Source of the DNA: Pseudomonas oryzicola
GTDB lineage: Bacteria; Pseudomonadota; Gammaproteobacteria; Pseudomonadales; Pseudomonadaceae
Length of the DNA stretch: 64,000 nt
NCBI RefSeq assembly: GCF_014269185.2
Contig: NZ_JABWRZ020000002.1
Span: 496,001 to 560,000 of the forward strand
Direction of reading: 5' to 3'
Notes under the pieces: generated by a model
Seen by the model: only the letters and a program-made list of their open reading frames with translations
Databases searched by the model: none
Told to the model about the DNA's origin: nothing
Translations under genes and position numbers: made by a program
Shown: positions 46,949 to 57,218 of the stretch, one piece after another
Layout: every line of letters starts with the position of its first letter
Numbering within the stretch: position 1 is the stretch's first letter

Positions 46949-48670
46949 ATGAACAAACCATACGCATTGCTGCTTGCCTTCGCCCTGCTCCAGGGCTGCC
47001 AGAGCCTGGCCCCACAAAAGGCCGAGCCTCCCACTGCCGAGGCCGCCAAGCGCGAGGCGGAAAAGCCCGTGGTATATGGCTCGTTCACACAGGAAACACT
47101 CTATAGCCTGCTGGTGGCGGAGCTGGCCGGCCAGCGCAACCGCTTCGACATCGCCCTGGCCAACTACACCGACCAGGCCGCGAAAACCCAGGACCCCGGA
47201 GTTTCCGAGCGCGCCTACCGCATTGCCGAGTACCTCGGCGCCGACGAACCGGCCCTGGACAATGCGCTGGTCTGGGCCCGCAACGACCCGCAGAACCTCG
47301 ACGCCCAGCGCGCCGCTGCCATCCAGCTGGCCCGCGCCGGCCGCTATGACGAGTCCATGGCGTACATGGAAAAGGTCCTGCAAGGCCAGGGCGACACCCA
47401 TTTCGACTTCCTGGCCCTGTCTGCGGCAGAGACTGACCAGAGCACCCGCGACGGCCTGCTGCAAAGCTTCGAGCGCCTGTTGGTCAAGTACCCGCAAAAC
47501 AGCCAGTTGGTGTTCGGCAAGGCCCTGCTGCTGAATCAGGATGGCAAAGCCGAAGAGGCCCTCGAGCTGCTCGAGTCGCACCCGCCGCAAAACGGCGAGG
47601 TCGCCCCCATCCTGCTCCGCGCCCGTCTACTGCAGGCCCTGGACCGTGGTCCGGAGGCCCTGCCCCTGCTGCGCGGAGCGATTCGCGACAACCCGGACGA
47701 CAAACGCCTGCGCCTGACCTACGCCCGCACCCTGGTCGAACAGGACCGCATCGCCGATGCCAAGGGCGAGTTCCTCAGCCTGGTCCAGCAATACCCCGAC
47801 GACGACGAACTGCGCTATTCGCTGGCCCTGGTATGCCTGGAAAACAAGGACTGGGATGAAGCCGAAGGCTATCTGCAGGAGCTGATCGAGCGCGACAGCA
47901 ATGTCGACGCCGCGCACCTGAACCTGGGCCGCATCCGCGAGGAGCGCCACGACCCCGCCGGCGCGCTGCGTGAATACGCTCTGGTCGGCCCAGGCCCCGA
48001 TTACCTGCCGGCGCAGCTGCGCCAGGCCGACATACTGGTTGCCAACGGCCGCGGCAGCGAAGCTTCCCGCCTGCTCGCCGAGGCCCGCGAAGCCCAGCCG
48101 GACTACGCTATCCAGCTGTACCTGATCGAGTCGGAAAGCTACAGCAACAACAACAAGGACACCCAGGCCAGCCAGGTCCTGCAGCAAGCCATCCAGCGCT
48201 ACCCGGATGACCTCAACCTGCTGTACACCCGCGCCATGCTGGCGGAAAAGCGCGATGACCTGGTACAGATGGAAAAAGACCTGCGCGCGATCATCGCCCG
48301 CGAGCCGGAAAACGCCATGGCCCTGAACGCCCTGGGTTATACCCTGGCCGACCGCACCACCCGCTACAGCGAAGCCAAGGCGCTGATCGACAAGGCGCAC
48401 CAGCTGACCCCGGATGACCCGGCGATACTCGACAGCCTGGGCTGGGTCAACTACCGCCTGGGCAACCTTGACGAGGCTGAGTCGTACCTGCGCCGGGCCT
48501 TCGCCAGCTTCCCCGACCATGAAGTGGCCGCCCACCTGGGCGAAGTACTGTGGGCCAACGGCAAGCGCCGCGAAGCCCGCCAGGTCTGGGCCAAGGGCTT
48601 CGACGCCCAGGCCGACAGCCCCATCCTGCGCAAAACCCTCCTGCGCCTGACCGGATCCGAGACCCTTTAA
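46949..48670 (+). CDS. TPR-repeat outer-membrane lipoprotein
   Basis: The product is 573 aa. Signal peptide with lipobox LLQGC. The mature protein is a chain of tetratricopeptide repeats (clearest from about 190 to 540, e.g. [12 protein letters not shown] and [19 protein letters not shown]). Likely a periplasm-facing scaffold at the outer membrane. lolB follows 4 bp downstream, so it belongs to the lolB-ispE operon. Exact role unknown. Confidence 0.9.
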   Translation: MNKPYALLLAFALLQGCQSLAPQKAEPPTAEAAKREAEKPVVYGSFTQETLYSLLVAELAGQRNRFDIALANYTDQAAKTQDPGVSERAYRIAEYLGADEPALDNALVWARNDPQNLDAQRAAAIQLARAGRYDESMAYMEKVLQGQGDTHFDFLALSAAETDQSTRDGLLQSFERLLVKYPQNSQLVFGKALLLNQDGKAEEALELLESHPPQNGEVAPILLRARLLQALDRGPEALPLLRGAIRDNPDDKRLRLTYARTLVEQDRIADAKGEFLSLVQQYPDDDELRYSLALVCLENKDWDEAEGYLQELIERDSNVDAAHLNLGRIREERHDPAGALREYALVGPGPDYLPAQLRQADILVANGRGSEASRLLAEAREAQPDYAIQLYLIESESYSNNNKDTQASQVLQQAIQRYPDDLNLLYTRAMLAEKRDDLVQMEKDLRAIIAREPENAMALNALGYTLADRTTRYSEAKALIDKAHQLTPDDPAILDSLGWVNYRLGNLDEAESYLRRAFASFPDHEVAAHLGEVLWANGKRREARQVWAKGFDAQADSPILRKTLLRLTGSETL

Positions 48671-48674
48671 CGCC

Positions 48675-49292
48675 ATGTTCCTGCGCCATTGCATCACCTT
48701 CACCCTGATCACCCTGCTGGCCGGCTGTGCCGGCTTCGGTAGCCGCGAGGCCTTGGAGGGCCACGGCAACCCACAACAGTGGCGCGCCCATAAAGAGCAG
48801 TTGAGCAGCCTCGATGGCTGGCAGATCAACGGCAAGGTCGGCATCCGCGCCCCGCGCGACTCCGGCAGCGGCACGCTGTTCTGGCTGCAACGCCAGGACT
48901 ACTACGACATCCGCCTGGCCGGCCCGTTGGGCCGTGGCGCCGCACGCCTGACCGGCCGCCCCGGCGGCGTGGTGCTGGAAGTGGCCAACCAGGGCCGCTA
49001 CGAGGCCAGCAGCCCCGAGGCATTGCTGGAAGAACAGCTGGGCTGGCAACTGCCGGTTTCGCACCTGGTCTGGTGGGTCCGCGGCCTGCCCGCCCCCGAC
49101 AGCAAGAGCAAACTGACCCTGGACGGCGACAGCCGCCTGGCCAGCCTCGACCAGGATGGCTGGCAGGTACAGTACCTGAGCTACACCGAACAGAACGGCT
49201 ACTGGCTGCCCGAACGCCTGAAGCTGCACGGCAAGGACCTCGACGTGACCCTGGTGGTCAAGGACTGGCAGCCGCGCCAGCTGGGGCACTGA
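48675..49292 (+). CDS. lolB: Outer-membrane lipoprotein receptor LolB
   Basis: The product is 205 aa. Lipobox LLAGC; mature part with [13 protein letters not shown] and [19 protein letters not shown] typical of LolB. It takes lipoproteins from LolA and inserts them in the outer membrane. 4 bp after the TPR gene and 3 bp before ispE. Confidence 0.94.
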   Translation: MFLRHCITFTLITLLAGCAGFGSREALEGHGNPQQWRAHKEQLSSLDGWQINGKVGIRAPRDSGSGTLFWLQRQDYYDIRLAGPLGRGAARLTGRPGGVVLEVANQGRYEASSPEALLEEQLGWQLPVSHLVWWVRGLPAPDSKSKLTLDGDSRLASLDQDGWQVQYLSYTEQNGYWLPERLKLHGKDLDVTLVVKDWQPRQLGH

Positions 49293-49295
49293 CAC

Positions 49296-50156
49296 ATGCA
49301 CACACTTACCCTGCCCGCCCCGGCCAAGCTCAACTTGTGGCTGCATATCATCGGCCGCCGTGCCGACGGCTATCACGAGCTGGAAACCGTGTTCCAGTTC
49401 CTTGACCACGGCGACGAGTTGAGTTTCGCCGTGCGTGACGACGGCGCGATCCGCCTGCACACCGAGATCGAGGCCGTGCCGCACGACAGCAACCTGATCG
49501 TGCGTGCCGCACGCATGCTGCAGGCACAATCCGGCACAATGCTGGGCGCCGACATCTGGCTGACCAAGATACTACCCATGGGCGGTGGCATCGGTGGTGG
49601 CAGCTCGGATGCCGCCACCACCCTGCTGGCCCTCGCCCACCTGTGGCAGCTGGACTGGGACGAAGACCGCCTGGCCGCCCTGGGCCTGAGCCTGGGTGCC
49701 GATGTACCGGTGTTCGTGCGCGGCCATGCGGCATTCGCCCAGGGCGTGGGCGAACAACTGACCCCGGTCGACCCGATCGAGCCCTGGTATGTCGTGCTGG
49801 TGCCGCAAGTGTCTGTCAGCACAGCAGAAATTTTTTCACATCCGCAGTTGACACGTGATTCACTGCCCCTTAAGATGCGCCCCGTTCCCGAGGGAAACAG
49901 TCGAAATGACTGCCAACCGGTGGTAGAGCAGAGTTACCCGGAAGTTCGCAATGCGTTGAATTCTTTGGGCAAATTCACTGAAGCTCGACTAACCGGAACT
50001 GGAAGTTGTGTGTTTGGGGCCTTCCCAAGCAAAGCCGAAGCTGATAAAGTTCTGGCCCTTCTTTCAGCGACCCAAACAGGGTTTGTGGCGAAAGGAAGCA
50101 ATATTTCGATGTTGCATCGCAAGCTGCAAAGTCTGATCAAGAAGTCGAGCGCATAA
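49296..50156 (+). CDS. ispE: 4-diphosphocytidyl-2-C-methyl-D-erythritol kinase
   Basis: The product is 286 aa. GHMP kinase of the MEP isoprenoid pathway. N-terminal [12 protein letters not shown] and ATP motif [20 protein letters not shown] (about 90-108). The catalytic Asp is in LGADVPVF. It starts 3 bp after lolB; the conserved lolB-ispE-tRNA-prs order follows. Confidence 0.96.
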   Translation: MHTLTLPAPAKLNLWLHIIGRRADGYHELETVFQFLDHGDELSFAVRDDGAIRLHTEIEAVPHDSNLIVRAARMLQAQSGTMLGADIWLTKILPMGGGIGGGSSDAATTLLALAHLWQLDWDEDRLAALGLSLGADVPVFVRGHAAFAQGVGEQLTPVDPIEPWYVVLVPQVSVSTAEIFSHPQLTRDSLPLKMRPVPEGNSRNDCQPVVEQSYPEVRNALNSLGKFTEARLTGTGSCVFGAFPSKAEADKVLALLSATQTGFVAKGSNISMLHRKLQSLIKKSSA

Positions 50157-50176
50157 GCGTTCGCAGCAACAGATAC

Positions 50177-50251
50177 AGGGGCGTCGCCAAGCGGTAAGGC
50201 AGCAGGTTTTGATCCTGCCATGCGTTGGTTCGAATCCAGCCGCCCCTGCCA
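50177..50251 (+). tRNA. tRNA-Gln (anticodon TTG)
   Basis: 75 nt. Acceptor stem AGGGGCG/CGCCCCT, D-arm CGCCAAGCGGTAAGGC, anticodon stem GCAGG/CCTGC with loop TTTTGAT (anticodon TTG), T-arm GGTTCGAATCC, encoded CCA end. It is between ispE and prs. Confidence 0.97.
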
Positions 50252-50298
50252 TTTTCCTTATACTCATCCAGGTTACCCTCAGCCTCCAGGTACTGCGC

Positions 50299-51240
50299 GT
50301 GTCCAAGATGATGGTCTTTACGGGGAATGCCAACCCCGATCTGGCTCGGCGTGTAGTACGTCAGCTGCATATCCCTCTCGGTGACGTCTCTGTCGGTAAG
50401 TTTTCCGACGGCGAGATCAGTGCCGAGATCAATGAAAACGTTCGCGGTAAAGACGTCTTCATTATTCAGCCGACCTGTGCCCCGACCAACGATAACCTGA
50501 TGGAACTGGTAGTGATGGCCGACGCCTTCCGCCGCTCCTCAGCATCCCGAATCACCGCCGTGATTCCTTACTTCGGATACGCCCGCCAGGACCGCCGTCC
50601 GCGTTCGGCACGTGTAGCCATCAGCGCCAAAGTCGTCGCTGACATGCTCACTGTCGTCGGTATCGACCGTGTACTCACCGTCGACCTGCACGCTGACCAG
50701 ATCCAGGGTTTCTTCGATATCCCGGTCGACAACATCTACGGCTCGCCCGTACTGGTCGACGATATCGAGGACCAGCGTTTCGAGAACCTGATGATCGTCT
50801 CCCCGGACATCGGTGGTGTCGTGCGCGCACGTGCCGTCGCCAAGTCCCTGGGTGTCGACCTGGGTATCATCGACAAACGCCGCGAGAAGGCTAACCACTC
50901 CGAGGTCATGCACATCATCGGCGACGTCGAAGGGCGCACCTGCATCCTGGTAGACGACATGGTCGACACCGCCGGCACCCTGTGCCACGCGGCCAAAGCC
51001 CTGAAAGAACACGGTGCTGCCAAGGTTTACGCCTACTGCACGCACCCTGTCCTGTCGGGCCGCGCGATCGAGAACATCGAGAAGTCGGTACTGGACGAGC
51101 TGGTGGTGACCAACACCGTTCCGCTGTCCGCCGCTGCTCAAGCCTGTGACCGTATCCGCCAGCTGGATATCGCACCGGTTGTCGCTGAAGCGGTACGCCG
51201 CATCAGCAACGAAGAATCGATCAGCGCGATGTTCCGCTAA
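50299..51240 (+). CDS. prs: Ribose-phosphate pyrophosphokinase
   Basis: The product is 313 aa. It makes PRPP from ribose-5-phosphate and ATP. The GTG at 50299 gives the conserved start [14 protein letters not shown] and the usual Pseudomonas length; an ATG 3 codons later is the alternative. [12 protein letters not shown] and the PRPP loop [12 protein letters not shown] are seen. Strong terminator downstream. Confidence 0.96.
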   Translation: MSKMMVFTGNANPDLARRVVRQLHIPLGDVSVGKFSDGEISAEINENVRGKDVFIIQPTCAPTNDNLMELVVMADAFRRSSASRITAVIPYFGYARQDRRPRSARVAISAKVVADMLTVVGIDRVLTVDLHADQIQGFFDIPVDNIYGSPVLVDDIEDQRFENLMIVSPDIGGVVRARAVAKSLGVDLGIIDKRREKANHSEVMHIIGDVEGRTCILVDDMVDTAGTLCHAAKALKEHGAAKVYAYCTHPVLSGRAIENIEKSVLDELVVTNTVPLSAAAQACDRIRQLDIAPVVAEAVRRISNEESISAMFR

Positions 51241-51264
51241 GCGGAACACACGCTGACGAAAAGC

Positions 51265-51303
51265 GCCCCGCCCCAACACTGGTTGTTGGGGCGGGGCTTT
51301 TTT
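51265..51303 (+). terminator. Intrinsic terminator after prs
   Basis: GCCCCGCCCCAACA pairs with TGTTGGGGCGGGGC, then TTTTTT. Read-through would enter rplY. Confidence 0.9.
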
Positions 51304-51361
51304 GCCATCCCCGTTGGCGCTGGTCGCAAACGCCCTCGGGGGGCTATTTTGGAGAAACAAA

Positions 51362-51955
51362 ATGACCGAATTCACTCTGAACGCCCAAGCGCGTACTGAC
51401 CTGGGGAAAGGTGCGAGCCGCCGCCTGCGTCACTCCGCGAACATCCCAGCCGTTGTCTACGGTGGTAACCAGGACGCTCAGTCCCTGACCATCCTGGCCA
51501 AGGAAATCACCAAGCTGTTCGAAAACGAGGCTGCCTTCAGCCACGTTCTGGAACTGAACGTCGACGGCGCCAAACAGAACGTCGTGGTCAAGGCCCTGCA
51601 GCGCCACCCGGCCAAAGGCTTCATCATGCACGCCGACTTCGTTCGCGTCGTTGCTGGCCAGAAACTGACCGCCAAGGTACCGGTTCACTTCATCAACGAA
51701 GAAGCCCCGGTCAAGAAAGGCGGCGAGATCTCCCACGTAGAAGCCGAGATCGAAGTTTCCTGCGAAGCCAAGGACCTGCCTGAGTTCATCGAAGTCGACC
51801 TGGCCAACGCTGAAATCGGCACCATCATCCACCTGTCGGACCTGAAAGCTCCGAAAGGCGTAGAGTTCGTCGCTCTGGCCCACGGTGATGACAAAGCTGT
51901 TGCCAACGTTCACGCTCCACGCGTTGCTCCAGAAGCAGAAGGCGCTGCCGAGTAA
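51362..51955 (+). CDS. rplY: 50S ribosomal protein L25 (CTC/TL5 form)
   Basis: The product is 197 aa: an N-terminal 5S-rRNA-binding L25 domain ([22 protein letters not shown]) and a C-terminal beta domain ([15 protein letters not shown]) as in the long CTC form. ATG 51362 follows TTGGAGAAACAA. Confidence 0.96.
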   Translation: MTEFTLNAQARTDLGKGASRRLRHSANIPAVVYGGNQDAQSLTILAKEITKLFENEAAFSHVLELNVDGAKQNVVVKALQRHPAKGFIMHADFVRVVAGQKLTAKVPVHFINEEAPVKKGGEISHVEAEIEVSCEAKDLPEFIEVDLANAEIGTIIHLSDLKAPKGVEFVALAHGDDKAVANVHAPRVAPEAEGAAE

Positions 51956-52034
51956 TCCACTCGCGCGCCGGCGTTGATCGGGTTACAGTGCCGCGCGCAC
52001 TGTAACCCACCAACTCCAAGGAAGAGCCCCTGAC

Positions 52035-52619
52035 GTGACCGCCATCCAGTTGATCGTCGGCCTGGGTAACCCCGGCCCCGAATACGAACAGACCCGGCAT
52101 AACGCAGGGGCTCTTTTCGTTGAACGCATTGCCAGCGCCCAGCGTGTCTCGTTGACCGTTGACCGCAAATATTTCGGCCTGACGGCTAAATTCAGCCATC
52201 AGGGCAACGACGTTCGTCTGCTCATCCCCACCACCTACATGAACCGCAGCGGCCAGGCCGTGGCGGCCTTGGCCAATTTCTTCCGCATCAAGCCGGAAGC
52301 GATCCTGGTGGCGCATGACGAACTCGACCTGCCCCCGGGCGTCGCCAAGCTCAAGCGCGGCGGTGGCCATGGTGGGCACAACGGCCTGCGCGACATCATC
52401 GCGCAGCTCGGCAACCAGAACGACTTCCACCGCCTGCGGCTTGGCATCGGCCACCCGGGTGACGCCAAACTGGTCTCCAACTTCGTCCTGGGCCGCGCGC
52501 CGCGCGCCGAGCAGGAGAAGCTCGACGCCAGCATCAATTTTGCCCTCGGCGTGCTGCCGGACGTGCTTGCCGGCGACTTCGCCAAGGCGATGCGCGAGCT
52601 GCACAGCCAGAAGGCCTGA
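52035..52619 (+). CDS. pth: Peptidyl-tRNA hydrolase
   Basis: The product is 194 aa. It recycles peptidyl-tRNA. GTG start at 52035; [20 protein letters not shown] holds the catalytic His, and DELDLPPG and [12 protein letters not shown] are conserved. Followed closely by ychF. Confidence 0.96.
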   Translation: MTAIQLIVGLGNPGPEYEQTRHNAGALFVERIASAQRVSLTVDRKYFGLTAKFSHQGNDVRLLIPTTYMNRSGQAVAALANFFRIKPEAILVAHDELDLPPGVAKLKRGGGHGGHNGLRDIIAQLGNQNDFHRLRLGIGHPGDAKLVSNFVLGRAPRAEQEKLDASINFALGVLPDVLAGDFAKAMRELHSQKA

Positions 52620-52643
52620 TTTCCTTTAGAGAGGGGAATACCC

Positions 52644-53744
52644 ATGGGTTTCAATTGCGGCATCGTCGGCCTGCCCAACGTCGGCAAGTCCACCCTGTTC
52701 AACGCCCTGACCAAGTCTGGCATCGCGGCGGAGAACTTCCCTTTCTGCACCATCGAGCCCAACAGCGGCATCGTGCCGATGCCCGATGCACGCCTGAATG
52801 CGCTGGCTGAAATCGTCAAGCCCAACCGCATCCTGCCGACCACCATGGAATTCGTCGACATCGCCGGCCTGGTGGCCGGTGCGTCAAAGGGCGAAGGCCT
52901 GGGCAACAAGTTCCTCGCCAACATCCGCGAGACCGACGCCATTGCCCACGTGGTGCGCTGCTTTGAAGACGAAAACGTGATCCACGTTTCCAACAGCGTC
53001 GACCCCAAGCGTGACATCGAGATCATCGACCTCGAGCTGATCTTCGCCGACCTCGACAGCTGCGAAAAACAGCTGCAGAAGGTTGCCCGCAACGCCAAGG
53101 GCGGCGACAAGGACGCCCTGGCGCAGAAGGCCATTCTCGAGCAGCTGATCCCGCACTTCACCGAAGGCAAGCCAGCGCGCAGCCTGATGAAGAACATGAG
53201 CGCCGAAGACAAGGCGGTCATTCGCGGTTTCCACCTGCTGACCAGCAAGCCGGTGATGTACATCGCCAACGTGGCCGAAGACGGCTTCGAGAACAACCCG
53301 CACCTGGACGTGGTCAAGGCCATTGCCGAGGAAGAAGGCGCGGTCGTGGTGCCGGTGTGCAACAAGATCGAAGCAGAAATCGCCGAACTGGAAGACGGTG
53401 AAGAGAAGGACATGTTCCTCGAGGCCCTGGGCCTGGAAGAGCCTGGCCTGAACCGTGTGATCCGCGCCGGTTACGAACTGCTGAACCTGCAGACCTACTT
53501 CACTGCCGGCGTGCAGGAAGTACGCGCCTGGACCGTGCGCGTGGGTGCCACCGCACCGCAGGCGGCCGGGGTTATCCACACCGATTTCGAAAAAGGCTTC
53601 ATCCGCGCTGAAGTGGTGGCTTATGACGACTTCATCCAGTTCAAGGGTGAAAGCGGTGCCAAGGAAGCCGGTAAATGGCGCCTGGAAGGCAAGGACTACA
53701 TCGTCAAGGACGGTGATGTGATGCACTTCCGCTTCAACGTCTAA
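52644..53744 (+). CDS. ychF: Ribosome-binding ATPase YchF
   Basis: The product is 366 aa. Obg-family P-loop [20 protein letters not shown] switch, NKIE motif, and a C-terminal TGS domain. ATG after AGAGAGG. It ends in a normal stop and terminator; a degenerate partial second copy of its sequence lies 730 bp beyond. Confidence 0.97.
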   Translation: MGFNCGIVGLPNVGKSTLFNALTKSGIAAENFPFCTIEPNSGIVPMPDARLNALAEIVKPNRILPTTMEFVDIAGLVAGASKGEGLGNKFLANIRETDAIAHVVRCFEDENVIHVSNSVDPKRDIEIIDLELIFADLDSCEKQLQKVARNAKGGDKDALAQKAILEQLIPHFTEGKPARSLMKNMSAEDKAVIRGFHLLTSKPVMYIANVAEDGFENNPHLDVVKAIAEEEGAVVVPVCNKIEAEIAELEDGEEKDMFLEALGLEEPGLNRVIRAGYELLNLQTYFTAGVQEVRAWTVRVGATAPQAAGVIHTDFEKGFIRAEVVAYDDFIQFKGESGAKEAGKWRLEGKDYIVKDGDVMHFRFNV

Positions 53745-53765
53745 GCGCCAGTCTGCATTACTGAC

Positions 53766-53798
53766 AAACCCCTTGAGGCCCATGGCTTCAAGGGGTTT
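53766..53798 (+). terminator. Terminator after ychF
   Basis: AAACCCCTTGA and TCAAGGGGTTT with a 11-nt loop, then TTGTTTTG. Confidence 0.8.
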
Positions 53799-53837
53799 TG
53801 TTTTGTGCGGCGCCCATGCTTTGCACAGCCTCTGGCA

Positions 53838-54102
53838 TCAGTGCCAGGTGATCTCCCCCGCCTCCCGAGTCAGGACCAGCTCAGCCAACGCCCTCCCCAT
53901 CTGCCTGTTGTGCACAGTGTTGAAGCATGCCGATACCCGGCTGGCCTGCATTGCCGCAGATGTACTCGTCGAGAGTATCTTCAATCCCACGTAGCAACTG
54001 AATGGCAAAGAGCAATGCCTCGGGTGAGGGCATGTCTTTGTTGATGGTGTAGAACGGGAAGAAAGTAACCTTGACGGGCGGCTCGGGAACAAGCTTCTTC
54101 AT
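53838..54102 (-). pseudogene. DUF6124/DUF3077-like small protein gene, apparently frameshifted
   Basis: From the ATG at 54102 (GGAG upstream) the frame encodes MKKLVPEPPVKVTFF, the typical start of the small Pseudomonas DUF6124 family, and continues to GQPGIGMLQHC before diverging and stopping at 53881. In a shifted frame the same DNA encodes FNTVHNRQMGRALAELVL, which looks like the natural C-terminal helix, to a stop at 53838. A one-base shift near 53925-53935 is the simplest explanation. If the shift is not real, the gene is 53881-54102 (73 aa). Confidence 0.55.
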
Positions 54103-54154
54103 GATGATTTCTCCGAGTTCGGTTTGCGGAGCTATCACCCTCTTCCTCTCACAG

Positions 54155-54290
54155 AATCAGGGTGGCAGCCGAACGCGAGGTGAGAGACCGGCGAACATCG
54201 GAATTCCGGCCAGGCCGAAGCCTGCCCACGAACGGCTGCCATAACACGGCACGATGTACTGCCGGGCTCTCACACCCGGTCGCCAAAGCA
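54155..54290 (-). ncRNA. Structured RNA candidate, C4 antisense RNA-like
   Basis: On the minus strand GGCGACCGGGTGTGAGAG (54267-54284) can pair with CCGGTCTCTCAC (54180-54191), and GGCAGCCG/CGGCTGCC (54164-54171 with 54233-54240) forms a second long-range stem. The GGGTGTGAGAGCCCGGCAG string resembles my memory of C4 antisense RNAs found beside small Pseudomonas genes. It lies directly upstream of the DUF6124-like gene. Family assignment needs a covariance search. Confidence 0.4.
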
Positions 54291-54480
54291 CGACGACTCG
54301 GGGAAATTAGCCCTGATGCTCTACATCGACAACAGAGAAACGGCAGCGGAGCGCGTAGGGTAATTCCCAAGCTAACTTGAACGGAAGCATTTACTTTCAA
54401 GTTCAGAATTCTCTTACATCAGACAGGTTGCCGGGGCTGTTTCCAGCTATTTGCTTGCGGCAGGCTCTACCCTCCGTCCT

Positions 54481-54557
54481 GCACGAAACGCCACCAACGC
54501 CTTGGCGCAGAATGCCATTCTCGAGTGGCTGACCCCGCACTTGCGCTTCAACGTCTG
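54481..54557 (+). pseudogene. Degenerate remnant of the ychF 3' region
   Basis: 54481-54542 aligns with ychF 53086-53158 (shared runs TTGGCGCAGAA/CTGGCGCAGAA, GCCATTCTCGAG, CCCGCACTT). Then 54536-54555 continues as the ychF 3' end (CGCTTCAACGTCT, ychF 53730-53742). The join is at GCACTT, which occurs at both points in ychF, so about 570 bp were lost by recombination at that short repeat. A second ychF end was apparently duplicated when the intervening DNA was inserted. Confidence 0.75.
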
Positions 54558-54612
54558 CGTCAGGCAACGCCTTCCATTCTGTTTAATTAGCCACCCCAAA
54601 CGGCTCGATACG

Positions 54613-54640
54613 AAAAAGCCGCGCAATAGCGCGGCTTTTT
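54613..54640 (-). terminator. Terminator of the orphan lipoprotein gene
   Basis: AAAAAGCCGCGC, loop, GCGCGGCTTTTT, symmetrical, 14 bp past the stop on the minus strand. Confidence 0.85.
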
Positions 54641-54653
54641 CGTTTCAATTAGA

Positions 54654-55298
54654 TCACTTGATGTTCTTGATCCAAAAACGTCGATCATCAACGCTGAAGT
54701 TGGGATCGTAGCCAACCAGTGTCAACATCGAGCCCACATAGTAAAGGCCAAACTGGTTCATCACCCAACTGTCCATGGCCGCATCACTGGGTAACTTGCT
54801 GTACGGTGGCGTTGGTCCATCCGTGCGGGCTTGGCCTGTCGTCTTTCCTGAAACGGAAAAGCTCTTCCAGGTCAACACAAAGTTGTTGGACTGCTTGGGC
54901 AGGTCCGGCGCGCACAGGGAAAGGTTCTCAAAATGTTCGGACCTTCTGGCATCGTGCCAAAGCACTGCGTCGAAATGAACGCAGTCGTTTGCCTTGAGGG
55001 TTAGACTGCGGGACAGGCTACGTTGATCGGCCGGAATGTCGAGGTTCGTGATAACTACCTTTGGCCACTCAGGTGCGCGCCCGTCCGTAGAGATATTCTG
55101 CCGCAAAGCGTTGTATAGTGGTGTACGCAGCAAGCTGTTCTTGCTGGTTGTGCCAGCCGATGCAGGGGATACCTGCTTCAGATTGGCACTGATCGATTGC
55201 CCTACACCATTGAGCGAGTTCAACGCACCCTGCATATCTGTTGACGAACAACCCGTCACAAAAAAAGGCAGAAGCGCTAATGCTCGATACATTTTCAT
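54654..55298 (-). CDS. Orphan lipoprotein, unknown function
   Basis: The product is 214 aa. Lipobox FVTGC after a short signal peptide; the mature part has no recognised domain, with two Cys (NDCVHF and SLCAPD) that could form a disulphide. Codon use is less GC-biased than in the flanking genes, suggesting recent acquisition. ATG 55298 has GAGGG seven bases upstream; a second ATG is two codons later. Flanked by the ychF remnant and an empty AT-rich stretch. Confidence 0.75.
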   Translation of the reverse strand: MKMYRALALLPFFVTGCSSTDMQGALNSLNGVGQSISANLKQVSPASAGTTSKNSLLRTPLYNALRQNISTDGRAPEWPKVVITNLDIPADQRSLSRSLTLKANDCVHFDAVLWHDARRSEHFENLSLCAPDLPKQSNNFVLTWKSFSVSGKTTGQARTDGPTPPYSKLPSDAAMDSWVMNQFGLYYVGSMLTLVGYDPNFSVDDRRFWIKNIK

Positions 55299-55608
55299 TG
55301 CAGTCCCTCGCTAGGATCATCGTTTGAATATGGCGCCAACAAAGGCGCACGAAGTTTGCGCCGCCTACAGTTCAAGGAAACCTGAGCGGCACTCAGAATC
55401 GACAATTTTTTAGAAACGTCCTTGGTTTCGCCTATCAATATATTCTATGGTCTCAAGGTTGTTGTTGTCACTTTTGACAAAATGCGCACCCAGGGCCTGT
55501 TCCTAGCGTGGCAGCGAAGCCCAAAGCGCTGAGCGACTCCATGCACAACCGTCTAGAGCGCTCTCGTGAGCGCTGTCCGTTGTTGAAAGGTCGATTCAAG
55601 GAGGAACC
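55299..55608. other. AT-rich intergenic stretch
   Basis: 310 bp with lower GC than the rest of the window and no convincing frame. It should hold the promoters of the lipoprotein (minus) and OsmC (plus) genes; AAGGAGG ahead of 55609 is the OsmC ribosome site. Nothing else recognised. Confidence 0.6.
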
Positions 55609-56079
55609 ATGAAAGAACACCAGTACGAGGTCCAGGTGGCCTGGACCGGCAACAATGGCAACGGCACATCCAGCTACACCGCTTACGCTCGTGACTTCAG
55701 CGTCGAAGCCCCGGGCAAGGCGACTCTGGAAGGTTCTGCCGACCCGGCTTTTCGCGGTAACCCCCTGCGCTGGAACCCGGAAGACCTGCTGGTGGCCTCA
55801 CTGTCGGCGTGCCACAAGCTCTGGTACCTGCACTTGTGCGCGGTAAATGGCGTGAATGTGCTGGCCTATGTCGACCAGCCTCTGGGACGCATGGTGGAAG
55901 GCGACGCTCAGGGCAAAGGCCGCTTCACCCATGTGCTGCTGCGCCCGCAGGTGACCATCAGCGCCGGTTCGAACCGTGAGCTTGCCTTGCGGTTGCATGA
56001 GGAGGCGCATCATGAGTGCTTCATTGCCAATTCGGTCAATTTCCCGGTCGAGTGCGAGGCACTGGTGACGCTGGCGTAG
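55609..56079 (+). CDS. OsmC family peroxiredoxin-like protein
   Basis: The product is 156 aa. OsmC/Ohr fold with the two redox cysteines in SLSACHKLWYL and AHHECFIANSVNFPV. Such proteins reduce organic hydroperoxides. A strong AAGGAGG precedes the ATG. Convergent with folE, the stops 9 bp apart. Confidence 0.92.
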   Translation: MKEHQYEVQVAWTGNNGNGTSSYTAYARDFSVEAPGKATLEGSADPAFRGNPLRWNPEDLLVASLSACHKLWYLHLCAVNGVNVLAYVDQPLGRMVEGDAQGKGRFTHVLLRPQVTISAGSNRELALRLHEEAHHECFIANSVNFPVECEALVTLA

Positions 56080-56088
56080 AGGTTGCGG

Positions 56089-56649
56089 TCAATTGTTTCG
56101 ACCAATCAGTTGCAGAAACTCCTGGCGCGTCGTCGCCGAGTCGCGGAACACACCCAGCATCACGGATGACACCATCACCGAGTTCTGCTTTTCGGCACCT
56201 CTCATCATCATGCACATATGCTTGGCTTCGATGACCACAGCGACCCCTGCCGCATCGGTGATGTCTTGTATGGCACAGGCAATTTGCCGGGTGAGGTTTT
56301 CCTGAATCTGCAGACGGCGGGCAAAGACATCGACCACGCGCGCGACCTTGGACAACCCCAGCACCCTGCCAGTGGGTAGGTAGGCAACATGCGCCTTGCC
56401 GATGAAGGGCAGCATGTGGTGCTCGCACAATGAATAAAGCTCGATATCGCGCACGACGATCATCTCGTCGTTCTGGGACTCGAACAGCGCTCCATTGATA
56501 ACCTCTTCGATATTCAGCCTGTAGCCGTTGCACAAGTACTGCATGGCCTTGGCCGCGCGCTGGGGAGTGTCCAACAGCCCTTCTCGCTGCGGATCTTCGC
56601 CTACTTCGAGCAGAATTTCGCGATAGTTTTCAGCTAACGAATGGGCCAT
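56089..56649 (-). CDS. folE: GTP cyclohydrolase I
   Basis: The product is 186 aa. First step of tetrahydrofolate (and pterin) synthesis. Zinc ligands in CEHHMLPF and [22 protein letters not shown] is conserved. The promoter carries a PplR-type box, so it is probably the light-induced folE paralogue that supports the folate antenna of photolyase. Confidence 0.95.
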   Translation of the reverse strand: MAHSLAENYREILLEVGEDPQREGLLDTPQRAAKAMQYLCNGYRLNIEEVINGALFESQNDEMIVVRDIELYSLCEHHMLPFIGKAHVAYLPTGRVLGLSKVARVVDVFARRLQIQENLTRQIACAIQDITDAAGVAVVIEAKHMCMMMRGAEKQNSVMVSSVMLGVFRDSATTRQEFLQLIGRNN

Positions 56650-56687
56650 TTGGACTCCTCACCGCTACGGCGACGATCGGCAAAATA

Positions 56688-56711
56688 TGTACAAGATTGA
56701 ATTATTGTATA
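56688..56711. promoter_or_regulatory. PplR/LitR-type operator (box 4)
   Basis: TGTACA (56688-56693), 12 bp, TGTATA (56706-56711); perfect consensus on either strand. A further TGTACA lies at 56717-56722. It is 39 bp before the folE ATG and in the divergent space shared with the Trp-rich gene. Confidence 0.85.
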
Positions 56712-56856
56712 GGTTTTGTACAATTTAGCCGAGAGCCAGAAATAAGCAATACCCGCTCTGGCTCCCAGCTCGAAATGTCGCCAGCAGCTTCCGCCGGCCC
56801 GGACCCGGTCGGGCGGAGAGCGTCACGAACCTCAACGTGATCCGGGGATCCACATG

Positions 56857-57072
56857 ATGAACAGATTCAATCCGCGCAAGCTGGGGTCGTCCAAATGGAC
56901 GGCGTGTCAGCCTGTAAACCGGGAAAAGCACTTCATGGTAACCGAGCTGATTTGCGACGAAGACGGTACGCCTCTGCAGATTGAACTGGAGGCCGTCTAC
57001 AGCCGACGCAAACAGGTGCTCGACTGGCGAGAACTCAGGGATAGCCAGCGCTGGAAATTTGGCTGGTGTTGA
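56857..57072 (+). CDS. TIGR02450 family Trp-rich small protein
   Basis: The product is 71 aa (72 if the ATG at 56854 is used). MNRFNPRKLGSSKWTACQP and REKHFMVTEL match TIGR02450, a small Trp-rich protein often found near photolyase/cryptochrome genes. Function unknown. Divergent from folE across box 4; an 8-bp hairpin GAGCCAGA/TCTGGCTC (56733-56764) lies in its leader. Confidence 0.85.
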   Translation: MNRFNPRKLGSSKWTACQPVNREKHFMVTELICDEDGTPLQIELEAVYSRRKQVLDWRELRDSQRWKFGWC

Positions 57073-57218
57073 ACACCCAGGGCACCATCCGAGCTAGCAG
57101 CGAATGACGATAGGCAAGAAGCAGCTTCGTGCTGCCTTCTCGACATGGCAGCGTTTGCCAGCGGGCAGAAAAAACAGCATCTAAGCTGTGATTCAGCACT
57201 GTTCCCTCGGAGCGCACC

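Noticed and set aside
47627..48874. 415-codon frame antisense to the TPR gene
   Set aside because: Val/Gly/Gln-rich shadow with no motif; TPR repeats on the plus strand are clear.
56717..56722. Extra TGTACA near folE as part of a second operator
   Set aside because: No partner half-site at 12 bp; may occur by chance or be a weak accessory half-site.
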